Origin: Paramacrobiotus richtersi
Taxonomy: Eukaryota; Tardigrada; Eutardigrada; Parachela; Macrobiotidae
Direction of reading: 5' to 3'
DNA length: 24,428 nt
NCBI GenBank assembly: GCA_034698045.1
Contig: JAQGAU010000743.1
Location: 1 to 24,428 of the forward strand
In this document: positions 10,039 through 19,512 of the stretch, one piece after another
Layout: each line of letters begins with the position of its first letter
How positions within the stretch are numbered: the stretch's first letter is position 1
Notes under the pieces: generated by a model
What the model saw: only the letters and a program-made list of their open reading frames with translations
The model's database searches: none
Told to the model about the DNA's origin: nothing
Translations under genes and position numbers: made by a program

Positions 10039-10149
10039 AGGGATCAAACCTTAGCTGACGTACTAGCTATTGGGGGAAGCTGCTCGCGGCGACCTGGTCC
10101 TTTTGGCATCCAGCCTTCATCCAACACGTTTTACTTTTTTATACAGGCA

Positions 10150-13026
10150 ATGGTTACTCACGTCCGGGATCAACTTTGCCCGCACTGTGGCGTATCCTTC
10201 ACGCGCATTGGGATTGGGAGACACACAGCTGCTTGTTCCGTTCGACTTCCTCCTGTTTCTAACGCTCCCGCCGTTCAGACCCCTAACGCCGTTCAAACTT
10301 CTAACGCACCCCGACATTCTCTGCAACGTTTTTTGGACGGTGAGCAGTTCTCACTTCCCAAACGGATTCCAAAGCAAGTACGGCGCCAGTGCAACCAAGC
10401 TTTCACCAATGTCTGGCAGTCCGTGGCTCGCCTCAACACATCAGCTGCCTGGACCGATGCGCTTATGGCTGCGCCCGCTGTTCTGTCCCTGCCTCCATCC
10501 AGATCGCTCAGGAAGGAATCACTCTCTTCCATTATACGGAAAAACCTGGGAAATTTAACGCTGGACGGTCGATCCCTACGCACGAAGACCTCCCCCACGC
10601 CACGTAGCGAGCTAACCCCTGATCGCCTATGTTCACTGGCTATGTCGCTTCTTCAGGACCAGAACATCCGTGGAGCTGTCCGGTTGGTGTTAGGAGAAGA
10701 ATCTCTGGCTCCCCTTAACGAAGAAACCATCCAAGCTCTCCGATCTAAACATCCCCCCCAGCCCGCGGACTGTGTTTATCCACCACCTCCGGATGGTTCT
10801 GTGATTCCTCCTCGTGTCTCACCTGGCGAAATTAAGAAGGCCGTTCAGAGTTTTCCTTCTGGATCATCAGGGGGGTTCACAAATTTTCGGCCCCAGCACA
10901 TCAAAGACACGTCAGGCCCCGTCGTAGACCCTGACGCCAAGTTGTTCTCCGCCCTCGCCGATGTTTCAACGCTGATGCTGACTGAAGACATACCAGAAGA
11001 CATTCGCCCTTATTTATTTGGTGCAAAGCTGATCCCCTTGGGTAAGAGAGGGGGCGGGACCAGACCTATCGCTGTAGGAGAAACCCCACGTCGCCTGACA
11101 TGCAAAGTCGTCAATACTCGCTGCTCAGACGATGTACTGCCCGACCTGGTACCCCTGCAACTGGGATGCGGAGTGAAGGGGGGAGCCGAAGCCATTATCC
11201 ACGGTGTACGCGCGTATCTTGAAGCTGCTCATGATTCAGTCCGTGTTTTGGTTAAGCTCGACTTTACCAATGCCTTCAACACCCTACGCAGAGACGTAAT
11301 GCTAGCAACTGTCAGGGAGAGGCTACCTGCGTATTACCGTTTTGTGTGGAACAGCTACCGTAATGGTTCCCATTTGATCTGCGGATCGGCAGTGATGCCA
11401 TCTGAATGCGGGATACAGCAGGGCGACCCTCTTGGTCCGATGCTCTACTCGCTTACCACCCTGCCGCTCTTGAAGGATCTGAACTGTGACATTGCAGTGG
11501 GTTACTTGGATGACGTCACTTGCACCGGTACTGTGGAGAAAGTCACTGCGGCCATCACAACCATTCAGGAACGCGCCTCCGCTATGGGACTGGAGCTGAA
11601 CTTCAGCAAGTGTGAAGTTTATGCTATTAGTGGATCCCATGCCGATCGCGAAAGGGCCATTGAAAGTTTCCTCGCAACTTGGCCGACGATGCAGACTCCG
11701 AAAGAGGAGGACCTGTTTCTGCTTGGTTCACCGCTGACTAGTCCTGCTTGCGCGAAGTTTTTGAGGGAGAAAGTTGCTGCACTGAAGGGGTTTATCCGCA
11801 CCTTGAAGTCACTCCCTGCACACGCTGCCCTGTTTCTCCTGAAGAACTGCCTGTTTATCCCAAAGATTCTTTATGGTCTTCGCACCGCCAGATGTTTCGA
11901 GCATCCGCATCTGCTGGGCGAGTTGGATGAAGTGTTACACTCGGGTCTGCAGTCCATCGTTAATGTTGACGTTCGTGGCTCGCAATGGGAGCAGCTAACT
12001 CTACCGGTGAAGTTTGGTGGACTTGGAATCAGGCGAACAACTGCACTTGCTTTTCCAGCCTATTTGGCCTCGGTGCATTCTGTTCTCCCCTTGATTTCCA
12101 AAATCTGTCCTGGCTTCTCCGATGGTTTGGTTGATACCATCATCGAATCATGGATCCAGTCGACCAGATGCGCAACGCCAGATGTCGCCATGCGGAAGTT
12201 TCAGTTCGCCTGGGATGTGCCTGTTATCCACACTATCTTGTCCGAGCTGCGCCTGTCCACTGCCGGAAATGCTCGAGCCCGGGCAGTTTTACTGGCAGCT
12301 CTTCAGCCCGATTCTGGAGCCTGGATTAACGCCCTACCTGCCCCTTGTTTAGGCACTTTTTTGAGAGATGATGAGGTCCGGATTGGCATCGGCCTTCGCC
12401 TAGGACTTGACGTCGTTGTTGAACACGATTGTTCAAACTGTGGAGCCCGAGTTCTTCCCAATGGACATCACGGCCTGTCATGCCGTATTAACAAGGGATG
12501 GTGGCCCCGGCATGTTGAACTGAACAGTGTAATGAAAAGGACGGCCGAAAGTGCGGGTTTTCCTAGCCAGCTTGAACCTGGAGGACTTTTCCGTGACGCA
12601 AGTCGGCCGGATGGATTAACTTTGGTACCTGTTCGAGACGGCAGACCTCTCGCTTGGGATGCCACCTGTACGTGTACCGTTGCGGATTCGCACGTTGTGG
12701 ACAGTGCCAGGCGACCAGGCTACGCCGCCCAACAGGCCGAAAATCGGAAGCGTCGTCTTTACTCTAATCTGGAGCAACGTGGTTATTTGTTTTACCCTTT
12801 AGCTGTCGAAACCCTGGGAACGTTTGGTGCGGCCTTCGTCGAGTTGATTCAGTTCATGGGAAGGAAGATCCGCGGACTGACAGGGGAGCCTCGTTCGACC
12901 TCTTTTATTAAGAATCGTTTTAGCTTAGCTGTTGTTAAAGGCAACGCTGCCGCTGTGCTGGGCACTTTGCCGTCTGTTTCTCGTACTAATCGTGGTGGCG
13001 AGGCTGGTTGTTTTTTCGATATTTGA
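10150..13026 (+). CDS. Non-LTR retrotransposon ORF: zinc finger, reverse transcriptase, restriction-like endonuclease
   Basis: A single 958-residue polyprotein that copies element RNA into DNA at a nicked target. At 10-29 there is a C-X2-C-X11-H-X3-C finger (CPHCG..RHTAAC), a likely DNA-binding unit. The reverse transcriptase spans about 220-600: KRGGGTRPIAVGE (299-311), LVKLDFTNAFNTLRR with catalytic Asp371, GIQQGDPLGPMLYSL (421-435) and GYLDDVTCTG with catalytic Asp454/Asp455. A CCHC knuckle at 761-778 (C-X2-C-X8-H-X4-C) is followed by RPDG (819-822) and WDATC with Asp837, the PD-X15-D layout of restriction-like endonucleases. No stop or frameshift, so it is probably young. The architecture is that of the R2/NeSL/HERO assemblage, whose members use a C-terminal nuclease instead of an APE domain; the exact clade is not decided. 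The ATG at 10150 is the first in an open frame starting at 10039. No gag-like first ORF was found. Confidence 0.9.
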   Translation: MVTHVRDQLCPHCGVSFTRIGIGRHTAACSVRLPPVSNAPAVQTPNAVQTSNAPRHSLQRFLDGEQFSLPKRIPKQVRRQCNQAFTNVWQSVARLNTSAAWTDALMAAPAVLSLPPSRSLRKESLSSIIRKNLGNLTLDGRSLRTKTSPTPRSELTPDRLCSLAMSLLQDQNIRGAVRLVLGEESLAPLNEETIQALRSKHPPQPADCVYPPPPDGSVIPPRVSPGEIKKAVQSFPSGSSGGFTNFRPQHIKDTSGPVVDPDAKLFSALADVSTLMLTEDIPEDIRPYLFGAKLIPLGKRGGGTRPIAVGETPRRLTCKVVNTRCSDDVLPDLVPLQLGCGVKGGAEAIIHGVRAYLEAAHDSVRVLVKLDFTNAFNTLRRDVMLATVRERLPAYYRFVWNSYRNGSHLICGSAVMPSECGIQQGDPLGPMLYSLTTLPLLKDLNCDIAVGYLDDVTCTGTVEKVTAAITTIQERASAMGLELNFSKCEVYAISGSHADRERAIESFLATWPTMQTPKEEDLFLLGSPLTSPACAKFLREKVAALKGFIRTLKSLPAHAALFLLKNCLFIPKILYGLRTARCFEHPHLLGELDEVLHSGLQSIVNVDVRGSQWEQLTLPVKFGGLGIRRTTALAFPAYLASVHSVLPLISKICPGFSDGLVDTIIESWIQSTRCATPDVAMRKFQFAWDVPVIHTILSELRLSTAGNARARAVLLAALQPDSGAWINALPAPCLGTFLRDDEVRIGIGLRLGLDVVVEHDCSNCGARVLPNGHHGLSCRINKGWWPRHVELNSVMKRTAESAGFPSQLEPGGLFRDASRPDGLTLVPVRDGRPLAWDATCTCTVADSHVVDSARRPGYAAQQAENRKRRLYSNLEQRGYLFYPLAVETLGTFGAAFVELIQFMGRKIRGLTGEPRSTSFIKNRFSLAVVKGNAAAVLGTLPSVSRTNRGGEAGCFFDI

Positions 13027-13092
13027 CATTTTACCTTGTAGTGTCTCTGTATGTGCCTGTGCACTTGTTTTTTGTGTCGGAGGCTTTTGCCC

Positions 13093-13098
13093 AATAAA
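13093..13098 (+). terminator. Polyadenylation signal of the retrotransposon
   Basis: A canonical AATAAA 67 bp after the TGA of the retrotransposon ORF, in a TG-rich context. It could serve the element RNA or chance could explain it. Confidence 0.4.
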
Positions 13099-13100
13099 TA

Positions 13101-13952
13101 TGTTATTCTACCTGTTCTGATAATTTGGAAAACTCTTGCATTTCTACTGTACTTCACTTAACAGTTTAGGTACAAGCATTTCTGCCGACCGTTGCAAGTT
13201 TCATATAACAAGATGTACTCGTACGTGTGACGTGTCGACAACTGTTTTAAACAAAAACCAGCACGATTATGTAGCTGATCTGCCACCGAAACACTCATAG
13301 ACACCGACGAGCCTGGCTGTATTTAATTTAAGTCGTTAGGTACGGCGCGCCAGACGCATATATAGGACCATACTACTCTGTATATCATAATCGTCAGTCT
13401 ATTTGCTGTGACGATAGTGGAAGGACAAGAAGTTGTGGAAACCGTAAAATACTATCGAACGTAGAAACAAACATGCGTGAAGCAACAGTTCTCCGGTATT
13501 TTCAAATACTGCGTGCGCAGTGACTTTTGAGAACTGGGTTGACGCTGTCAGTTTCCGATATTTGCTCAAGGCATCTGAGAATATATGCCAAGCGGAATCT
13601 TCTAAGCGTGAGCCAGCTGTTGTTGGGTAATTGTCACCCAGCTACTAGCAGTTCGCTCAGCAGGAGGCACGATGACTGAACAAAGCTGTAGTCCTTAGAA
13701 AAGTTCACTAAAAATCGAGCTCGTGCTCATACTACGCCGCCATCATGTAACTGTAAGTTACGGTTCGATGGTCAAATAGAATTCAATTCGTACCACAACT
13801 TGCTGAATGCAAAACACACAGTCTCAAGCTAATAAGAAAGCTATAGCGACTATGCTGCTGAAATCTTTGAAAGTTCCACTGCAAATGTCACCTCGGCCAT
13901 GTCGTGAAACTGGCAAGCCCGTGCCATGTCTACTGAACTGCGCCTGGTAGTG
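13101..13952. other. Gene-free stretch; 3' flank of receptor copy A
   Basis: No gene is supported. The part from about 13800 to 13952 resembles the 3' flank of receptor copy C (about 21365-21495): both share AATAAGAAAG and a GCTG..GAAA..CTTTG block. This is therefore the downstream edge of the duplicated receptor unit. Confidence 0.4.
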
Positions 13953-14114
13953 CTAAACATTTCGAAGGGCACCACCAGGGAAGCTGGCAAAGAAGACGCT
14001 AGACTCGTTCATTGAATTTGCCAACGTCTCAACAAACCAGTCGGAATGGGGCATTTGTGCTCCATGTCCCAGCTCGGCGAACATAATCACATCTGTGAAG
14101 ATCAATCCCGCCAC
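13953..14114 (-). CDS. Chemoreceptor-like copy A, exon 2
   Basis: The acceptor CAG (14115-14117 on this strand) is followed by 53 codons and TAG at 13953. It starts VAGLIFTDVIMFAELGHGAQ and aligns residue for residue with exon 2 of copies B and C (AELGH, MPHSDWFVETLANSMNES, FFAS). It is joined in phase 0 to the donor at the end of exon 1 (14710). The conserved reading frame in three copies shows that it is coding. It carries no clear membrane segment and lacks the TY..QF end typical of insect gustatory receptors. Confidence 0.65.
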   Translation of the reverse strand: MAGLIFTDVIMFAELGHGAQMPHSDWFVETLANSMNESSVFFASFPGGALRNV

Positions 14115-14709
14115 CTGAAAAACAGCAAGTTATGCACACAGTGTACGCTGAAAGATAATTAAGAGCATCATAAAGGGTATGTAGACCAAAACTGGTTAGA
14201 AAATGCTCTGTCTGCGTCAATAATTATTATTATATGGGTTATAAAGAGGTGAAACGAAGATGAAATAAGTAAATGAAACTGAAGTAAGGATGTATCTGAA
14301 CGTGAATAGTAACCGAGAGGTACATCGGTTTCGATACTTGTGCAGACACTACGAGCACATCAACTGGCAGAGTGTGACCATGAGATCAGCACTAGCCGGG
14401 CATATACCGAATTATCGTGCAGATTTTGATCTCCAACCCTTTACGGTGTTTACATTACCGCCAAGCAGAACTCTCGTGAAAGGGTGAGGCCTCCAACAGA
14501 GATTCCGCTGCGACCCAATTTCGCCTCATGATTTCGGAATTTGAATATTTCGAGCTCATTTCCGGGCGCGCACGATCTCAGAACCGGGGACCAAGCACGA
14601 ATCTGTTAAACAGGCCGGTTTTTACACTTCACAGGATGAATCATTATTCAAAGATAACCATAAATGATACAGGGTGATGTGCAAGAATAGTCGTGATTTG
14701 GCATCCTAC
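14115..14709 (-). other. Intron of chemoreceptor-like copy A with conserved block
   Basis: Intron of about 595 bp with GTAGGA donor and CAG acceptor. It holds a block at about 14450-14605 (GCCAAGCAGAACTCTCG, CCTCCAACAGAGATTCC, TCTCAGAAC..GGACCAA) that is repeated in the introns of copies B (about 19255-19410) and C (about 21908-22062). A second shared block lies next to exon 2 (AAAACTGGT..GAAAATGCTCTG near 14190). Confidence 0.5.
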
Positions 14710-15588
14710 CCTTTCTTGCAGCCTCACGAAAATCACAGCGGTGACCGAAAGGAAAATCCCGTAACGTGCCACAATGAAAAGCGCAAACCACTTTATCCGT
14801 CGCTCCATGGCATAGTGCTTTCCAATTTCATGAGTATACATTAGGGCCCAAATACAGTACTGCGATAAATAAACAAAATTGAACAAAGAAAACTGCTGGT
14901 CAAAACATGCTATGTACTGAAGAACAATTTGGTATTTTCTCAGAAACCCATTTTGTTCTTTGGAACAGCTCGGTGATGCAGAAAAGCGAAGAATACTAGT
15001 CAACTCAGATAGCAAAATCGTGGTGAACCATACTAAGCTCTCAAGGATCAGTTTCCAGGTGACCCCGAGTCGCCAGTATATGAAATAAAGTGCGACAAAG
15101 ACATCGCAACTTATTCTTTCACATAGCTGACTCTGATCGAAATACTCCGGGAAATCAGTATAAATTATGATTATGGTCGTATAAATCATATTTAGCAGTA
15201 GCCAGGTTGCGACCGAAACAGTCAGACTGTACTTTTGTCTCGCGGTAAGGCAGATACTCAGTGCATTGTCCAGTGCAGCAACTGAGCTAAGAATGTTTTT
15301 GCTGATCATCCATCCAGTGCAGACCGCAAAACCGATATTCAGAGGGTTCAATAATTCGGAAACATACACCAGAATGGCAGTAAAACCTGTAGGCCTGTAA
15401 TCTCGCGACTCGTCATATAACCCGTATACCTGGACGGCGACTACTACCAAAGCCTGCACGAGGCCAAAGCAGTTGGCCATTCTCGAAACTGTTCGCGAAA
15501 CAGGATAAAGTTCTCCCGGAAATTCACTGAATCCTGCAATCCACAGGACCGTAAACCACATTCTATACATCGATGCAATGAACGCCAT
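14710..15588 (-). CDS. Chemoreceptor-like copy A, exon 1 (multi-pass membrane protein)
   Basis: Open for 293 codons from MAFIASMYRM to VRLQER, then the donor GTAGGA. Another ATG lies one codon upstream (15591); the second is chosen because copies B and C align from it. Six to seven hydrophobic stretches are visible, among them WFTVLWIAGF near the N-terminus, GLVQALVVVAVQVYG, SVATWLLLNMIYTTIIIIY, ESLVWFTTILLSEL, LFNFVYLSQYCIWAL and ARYGIFLSVTAVIFV. The long loop before FDQQFSLFNF and the following helix resemble the ICL2-TM5 region of insect gustatory/odorant receptors, and a phase-0 intron close to the C-terminus is also typical of that superfamily. With exon 2 the protein has 346 residues. 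It is probably a plasma-membrane ligand receptor or channel; ligand unknown. Assignment is by fold pattern, not by a diagnostic motif. Confidence 0.65.
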
Positions 15589-15769
15589 CATCCAGCCCTA
15601 GGACTTCTCTAACCGAATATTGAACGATCTAGAATAACTTGTTGCCTATTAAAACGACTTACAGTAGAACGAACTGCTGCAAGGAAGAAAAAGGAAAGAG
15701 CTATTCAGGATACTAGTCCAGCGAAAGTGCCTGCAGAGTAACACCGGAAACCGTTCGCTCAGTTTGCGC

Positions 15770-15860
15770 AGCTGGTTAGGTGGTTGTGTAAATCGAGGCT
15801 GGGTGACAATTTGGTCCATAATGCGATGGAACCGTGAATGTCACTTTCTCGCGGCAGTTC
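15770..15860 (-). promoter_or_regulatory. Conserved upstream block of receptor copy A
   Basis: About 200 bp before the start codon lies a block with GTTAGGTGGTTGTGTAAAT and GGGTGACAATTTGG on the plus strand. It is shared with copies B (about 20605-20690) and C (about 23265-23360). Its placement suggests promoter or 5' UTR; function is inferred. Confidence 0.35.
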
Positions 15861-16050
15861 ATCCCTGGTGGCCTTGTAAATTTATCCTTTTCGCTTGGCG
15901 TCAGTTATGAAGGGTCTTGAAAATCTAGACCTACAGCCTACAGGGTATAGTTATGGCAGTGTTGAAAAACGAAAGCAAGAGTTTCACTTTTACATGCCCA
16001 CGCAAATGAAACAGAGGGATAAGTCTAAAGTTTTCAGTTTTCTAAACAAG

Positions 16051-16281
16051 TTAACAAATTTCTGCAACTACTAGAAGTACAATCAGAGACTCATTTATAT
16101 GGAAACCGTCTACGATAAATTTGGTATCTGGAGCTTTTCTGGCCCAGCATACGTGTATAGGTTGGTCAGCTGCAAAAGTCTGTTCAACCGAAACAACCTC
16201 TAGGCGCTTGCTGGAAAGAGTAATGAAGCTAATTGTCTGAGTGTTACTGACCAAGTACTGTATCTTCGATTCGTCAGGCAC
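16051..16281 (-). CDS. Exon-like open block with hydrophobic C-terminus, between copies B and A
   Basis: An acceptor-like ATACAG precedes GTG CCT GAC, and the frame is open for 76 codons to TAA at 16051. The end reads GFHINESLIVLLVVAEIC. That is hydrophobic and loosely recalls the start of the last helix of gustatory receptors (G-F-x-I-x-x-S-L-L). Related DNA lies near 20850-20990 and 23480-23620, in the same position relative to copies B and C. It may be a third exon of the receptor copy before it (copy B) or a 5' exon of the copy after it (copy A). No matching donor in phase 0 was found at the end of exon 2, so linkage is unproven. Confidence 0.3.
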   Translation of the reverse strand: MPDESKIQYLVSNTQTISFITLSSKRLEVVSVEQTFAADQPIHVCWARKAPDTKFIVDGFHINESLIVLLVVAEIC

Positions 16282-16464
16282 CTGTATGAGAAATCCAAGA
16301 TCTTACGACACAATCCTGATAACGTGTCTCTAACTTGCGTTTATTTTGTGTTGCGGTTTTGTCTTTATTGTTTAACCCCAGATGCCTTACTGATATTTGC
16401 ATAAAACAATGCAAACAAATCAAAAAGCTGTTACAATAATGGCATGCTTACTGAACTGCAGCTG

Positions 16465-16635
16465 CTATATATTGTTAAGATTTCGAAGGTCACCAGCCGA
16501 ATAGCTGGCGAAGAAGACGTTGGACTCGTTCATGGAATTTGCAAAAGTCTCCACAAACCATTCGGATTGGGGCATGTGGCCTCCATGTCCTAGCTCAGCG
16601 AATAGAATCACATTAGTGAAGAACATTCCAGCAAC
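16465..16635 (-). CDS. Chemoreceptor-like copy B, exon 2
   Basis: The acceptor TAG at 16636-16638 is followed by VAGMFFTNVILFAELGHGG and 56 codons in all, ending with TAG at 16465. Compared with copy C, one T is missing near the end, so the C-terminus reads LRNLNNI instead of stopping after LRSL. The rest aligns with exon 2 of A and C. Exon 1 of this copy has a nonsense codon, so the exon may no longer be used. Confidence 0.55.
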   Translation of the reverse strand, partial: VAGMFFTNVILFAELGHGGHMPQSEWFVETFANSMNESNVFFASYSAGDLRNLNNI

Positions 16636-16845
16636 CTAGCAAACACAATCTGTACACAGTGCACACAGTACACTGCAAAATAATTACAGCTCCATAAAGG
16701 ATTTGGAAGCCAAAACTGGTAAAAATGCTCTGTCTGCTTTGGTAATCATTAGTGATTACGCCCATTGGCGAGTGTAGGCCATGGGGAAATCGGCGTGCGT
16801 CAATATAATCGATATGAAACGAATACGAAATTTATTTGCATATGC

Positions 16846-16991
16846 GTATCTAGTTCTAGTTCCTATTACGGAACTCCGTCCCGGGATAACGAAATCTCCC
16901 GAACCCAATAAGTTCCGCTCGAATAAATCATGGGATCAGATAGAGCGTAGGCCAAAACGGAGACACATGATATTTGATTTTAAAGAAAACC
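16846..16991 (+). repeat. Dispersed repeat, copy 1
   Basis: Starts with CTAGTTCTAGTTCCTATTAC and matches 24284-24428 through GGAACTCCGTCCCG, CTCCCGAAC, AAGTTCCGCTCGAA, GTAG/GTAGAGC-like spacing and TTTGATTTT. No long ORF is shared between the two copies. It is probably part of a non-coding mobile element. Confidence 0.5.
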
Positions 16992-17849
16992 TGTGGGTAG
17001 CGCAAAACAGGAATAAATGTCATTTTTGCCCATTTGCCGTGTAACATGACCAGACTATCAATATTTAAACCGCAAAATAATAATAACTGTTGCTATGATC
17101 AGATTTACAGAGTATCATTAGATGCATACTTTATTGAATAGCCACACCATCGAATGATTGAACCGAACGAAACGTTCGTCTTTTACCAGTACGAGTACTG
17201 TAGTTTTTGGCACCTAAATTGCACGATTTTTCTGACACAGGCTAAGGTCGACCATACATTTTTTCGATCGATTGTTGTCCGCCTGTCCGGTACGCGGCAG
17301 ACGATATTACTGTAGTTCTTCATATCAGTGCTTTTTGTTCCCATATTATTACATGTTATAAAGCACCTCTAAACGGAAAACCAGCCAGGAAGAAGAGACT
17401 CTTGCTAAAAGGTGGTGGACTGTACGTACTGAACACAAAAAATAATTAGGAACTGCCTTTCATAAATTAAAGAGTGAATCGAACAAGAACAGCCATACGA
17501 AATGATTCGCAGAAGAATCTTCGAAATTTGACGGGTCGTCTCTTTTCTTATCATTGTCGACGCATATTGACTGCAAACGCGCCATCGCTGCTATGATTGC
17601 GTGATTGGTGATGCCATGCAATAATCCTGAAAAGTTGAAGTGGTAAAGATCTAGCGGATATCAATTACAAACCGATTTGTAACTTTTGAATTTGGCTTGA
17701 AATCTTGACTACGCTTTTGTTAGTTTTGGAAATGAATTACCGTATGAGTACATCTGCATGCCCCAAACGACCCTCGATACCGCACGAGTCTCGATAACCC
17801 AATTCGCCAGGCTAATCTCCTGATAGTCCTGAACTCTTGTGCTGCTGTT

Positions 17850-17892
17850 GCCGCTAACGGAACCGGTTCTATCGGTTCGGTTCTGAACGGTT
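17850..17892. repeat. Short CGGTTC-rich repeat with palindrome
   Basis: CGGTTC occurs repeatedly in about 40 bp, including the perfect palindrome GAACCGGTTC. It lies inside the extra DNA of the copy B intron. Meaning unknown. Confidence 0.4.
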
Positions 17893-18230
17893 CCCTTAAT
17901 TTGAAACCATGTAATTGATGCAAAGAGAACTGTTGTAACCGGTAATTTTGTTTCGGCGACTACGTTAATTTACTTTGTAAGCATCGGTTCTTTCTGGTTT
18001 TTTACATGAGCCGAATCATGGGAACCAGTAGTACATACTGTTTTGAATCACCGGAAAGAGAAGCTGTTACATCCCAGAGTAGAACTAGAGCCAGGACATG
18101 AACCATGTTTAGAGAACTGGTGGCTTCTATAAACTACGGTATAGCAAGCAGAATGCTTTGTGTATTCGACCCCATGCAGAATGCCTTTCGACCAGACTTG
18201 AAGTCCCTGTTGGGTTGTCTGCTCTTGTGT

Positions 18231-18252
18231 TATAATAATAATAATAATAATT
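18231..18252. repeat. TAA microsatellite
   Basis: About seven uninterrupted trinucleotide units of TAA/ATA, inside the extra DNA of the copy B intron. Confidence 0.85.
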
Positions 18253-19512
18253 AAAACGTTACTGACTACCATGGAATTAAAAATGCATGCTGTGCATTGA
18301 AATAAGTTCGAATACGCCACCACTGTATTGTGGGGCTCCACTTCCCTTTCGAAATTAATGTGTTGAAAAAACTAGTTGACTGACCCATCTCAAAGGACTT
18401 CAAAATAATTCCAAATTAATGTGGTCTGGATTAATAAAATTTCGACAGGAAAGAGGGTAGCAGCAAAACAGACCTAGCAGCAAACAAAATGACGTACGGA
18501 GCAAACAAAACAAACAAGCGGGTGCAGTAAAACATGCAATTTTAATTCAAGTATCAAAAGTAACTACGGTACATTGCATTAATCTTCCGAGCGAATTTTC
18601 AGATCAAGACTTTCTCTGTCAGCAGTAGTAAACAGTAAACACATGCAGTAAAGTTTAGAAGATTAAATTGTTGACTTTTGGGTGTTGGCATTCGTTCACC
18701 GTTCGAAAATTCACCGGTAGTGTGTAATACTGTGTATAATACATAACAAAGAAAACCGCTCAACAGGCCTGTGGGCAAAGATTTAAACATCAAAATTCGA
18801 ACACTGCGTGGCATGAAAGCAAAAAATTTATTACCTCCGAAACGATCGAGGGAACAAGAGCATAGCCATGATTTGCAAAGATTTGCCATGTTTTTACGGC
18901 TCCATTTTATCCCTATCACGACTTTCGAGCCTTCCTGTTTCGACTATGCTTGCCGAACACTACAACTAATAATCAGCAGAGAAAAATCATAATCTCCAGC
19001 ACCTTGCATTTTAAAACAGAAGATTTAATTAGTTTACGAAGGACTGGGATCTGAATACCGATCCCAAGAAACCCTGAGGCGGCAGCCGAAGGTGTTTCTT
19101 GTAGAGAATAAGCGGTGATATCAGAGCAATACATATACCATTGGACTCCAAACCTGTGCAGACACTACGTGTGTGAGGGCAGTAAATCACCACGCCGCAG
19201 ATACAGCACTATTCTATAAATTTTAATTTCTATTCCCATTATGCTGTCGGTATAATTACCGCCAAGCAGAACTCTCGTGTAAGTGTGAGACCTCCAACAG
19301 AAATTCCGGTGCGGCCCATATCCGTTCCTTTTTTTAGGAGATCAAAGCTTGCGAATTCTCTCCCGGATGCGTAAGGTCTCAGAACAGTGGACCAATCACC
19401 GATCTAGTGAAGGACATAAAAACTGCAGCACTATAATGTGTGTACAAGCAAAATTAAAGAAAAAGGTTATGACCACATACATGCAAAACCGATTATAAAT
19501 CTAACATCCTAC

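Larger units (their letters stand above)
9895..13100 (+). mobile_element. Non-LTR retrotransposon (R2-like, with C-terminal nuclease), approximate span
   Basis: The element is defined by its intact ORF at 10150-13026. Right end: the ORF is followed by a short 3' region with AATAAA at 13093-13098, and no poly(A) tract or microsatellite tail was seen, so the end is put near 13100. Left end: a guess from base composition. It lies between the LRR array and the receptor array and interrupts no recognised gene. R2-type relatives often insert at fixed sites in repeated genes; no rRNA gene sequence was recognised on either side, so this copy is probably not in rDNA. Confidence 0.65.
16636..19512 (-). 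other. Enlarged intron of chemoreceptor-like copy B
   Basis: At 2877 bp this intron is five to six times longer than in A (595 bp) and C (494 bp). Both ends match the other introns: 16639-16755 next to exon 2 and about 19150-19500 next to exon 1. About 2.3 kb in between (roughly 16760-19140) is extra. It holds a dispersed repeat at 16846-16991, a TAA microsatellite and CGGTTC-rich DNA. No transposase or other protein was recognised in either strand. Confidence 0.5.

Noticed and set aside
10070-10558. Plus-strand ORF overlapping the start of the retrotransposon ORF
   Set aside because: It is in another frame with no motif, and the 958-codon frame with zinc finger explains this region. A separate gag-like ORF is not supported.
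9895-13100. Retrotransposon inserted in 28S rDNA, as for R2
   Set aside because: No rRNA sequence was recognised on either side.
16470-16480. GCTG|GTGACC near the end of receptor exon 2 as a donor to the block at 16281
   Set aside because: It would leave phase 1, and the block then meets a TGA at once, so this junction does not give an open frame.
18599-18919. Minus-strand ORF of 106 codons in the copy B intron
   Set aside because: It has a hydrophobic run but no relation to the receptor exons or to known transposon proteins. Base composition is like the surrounding DNA.
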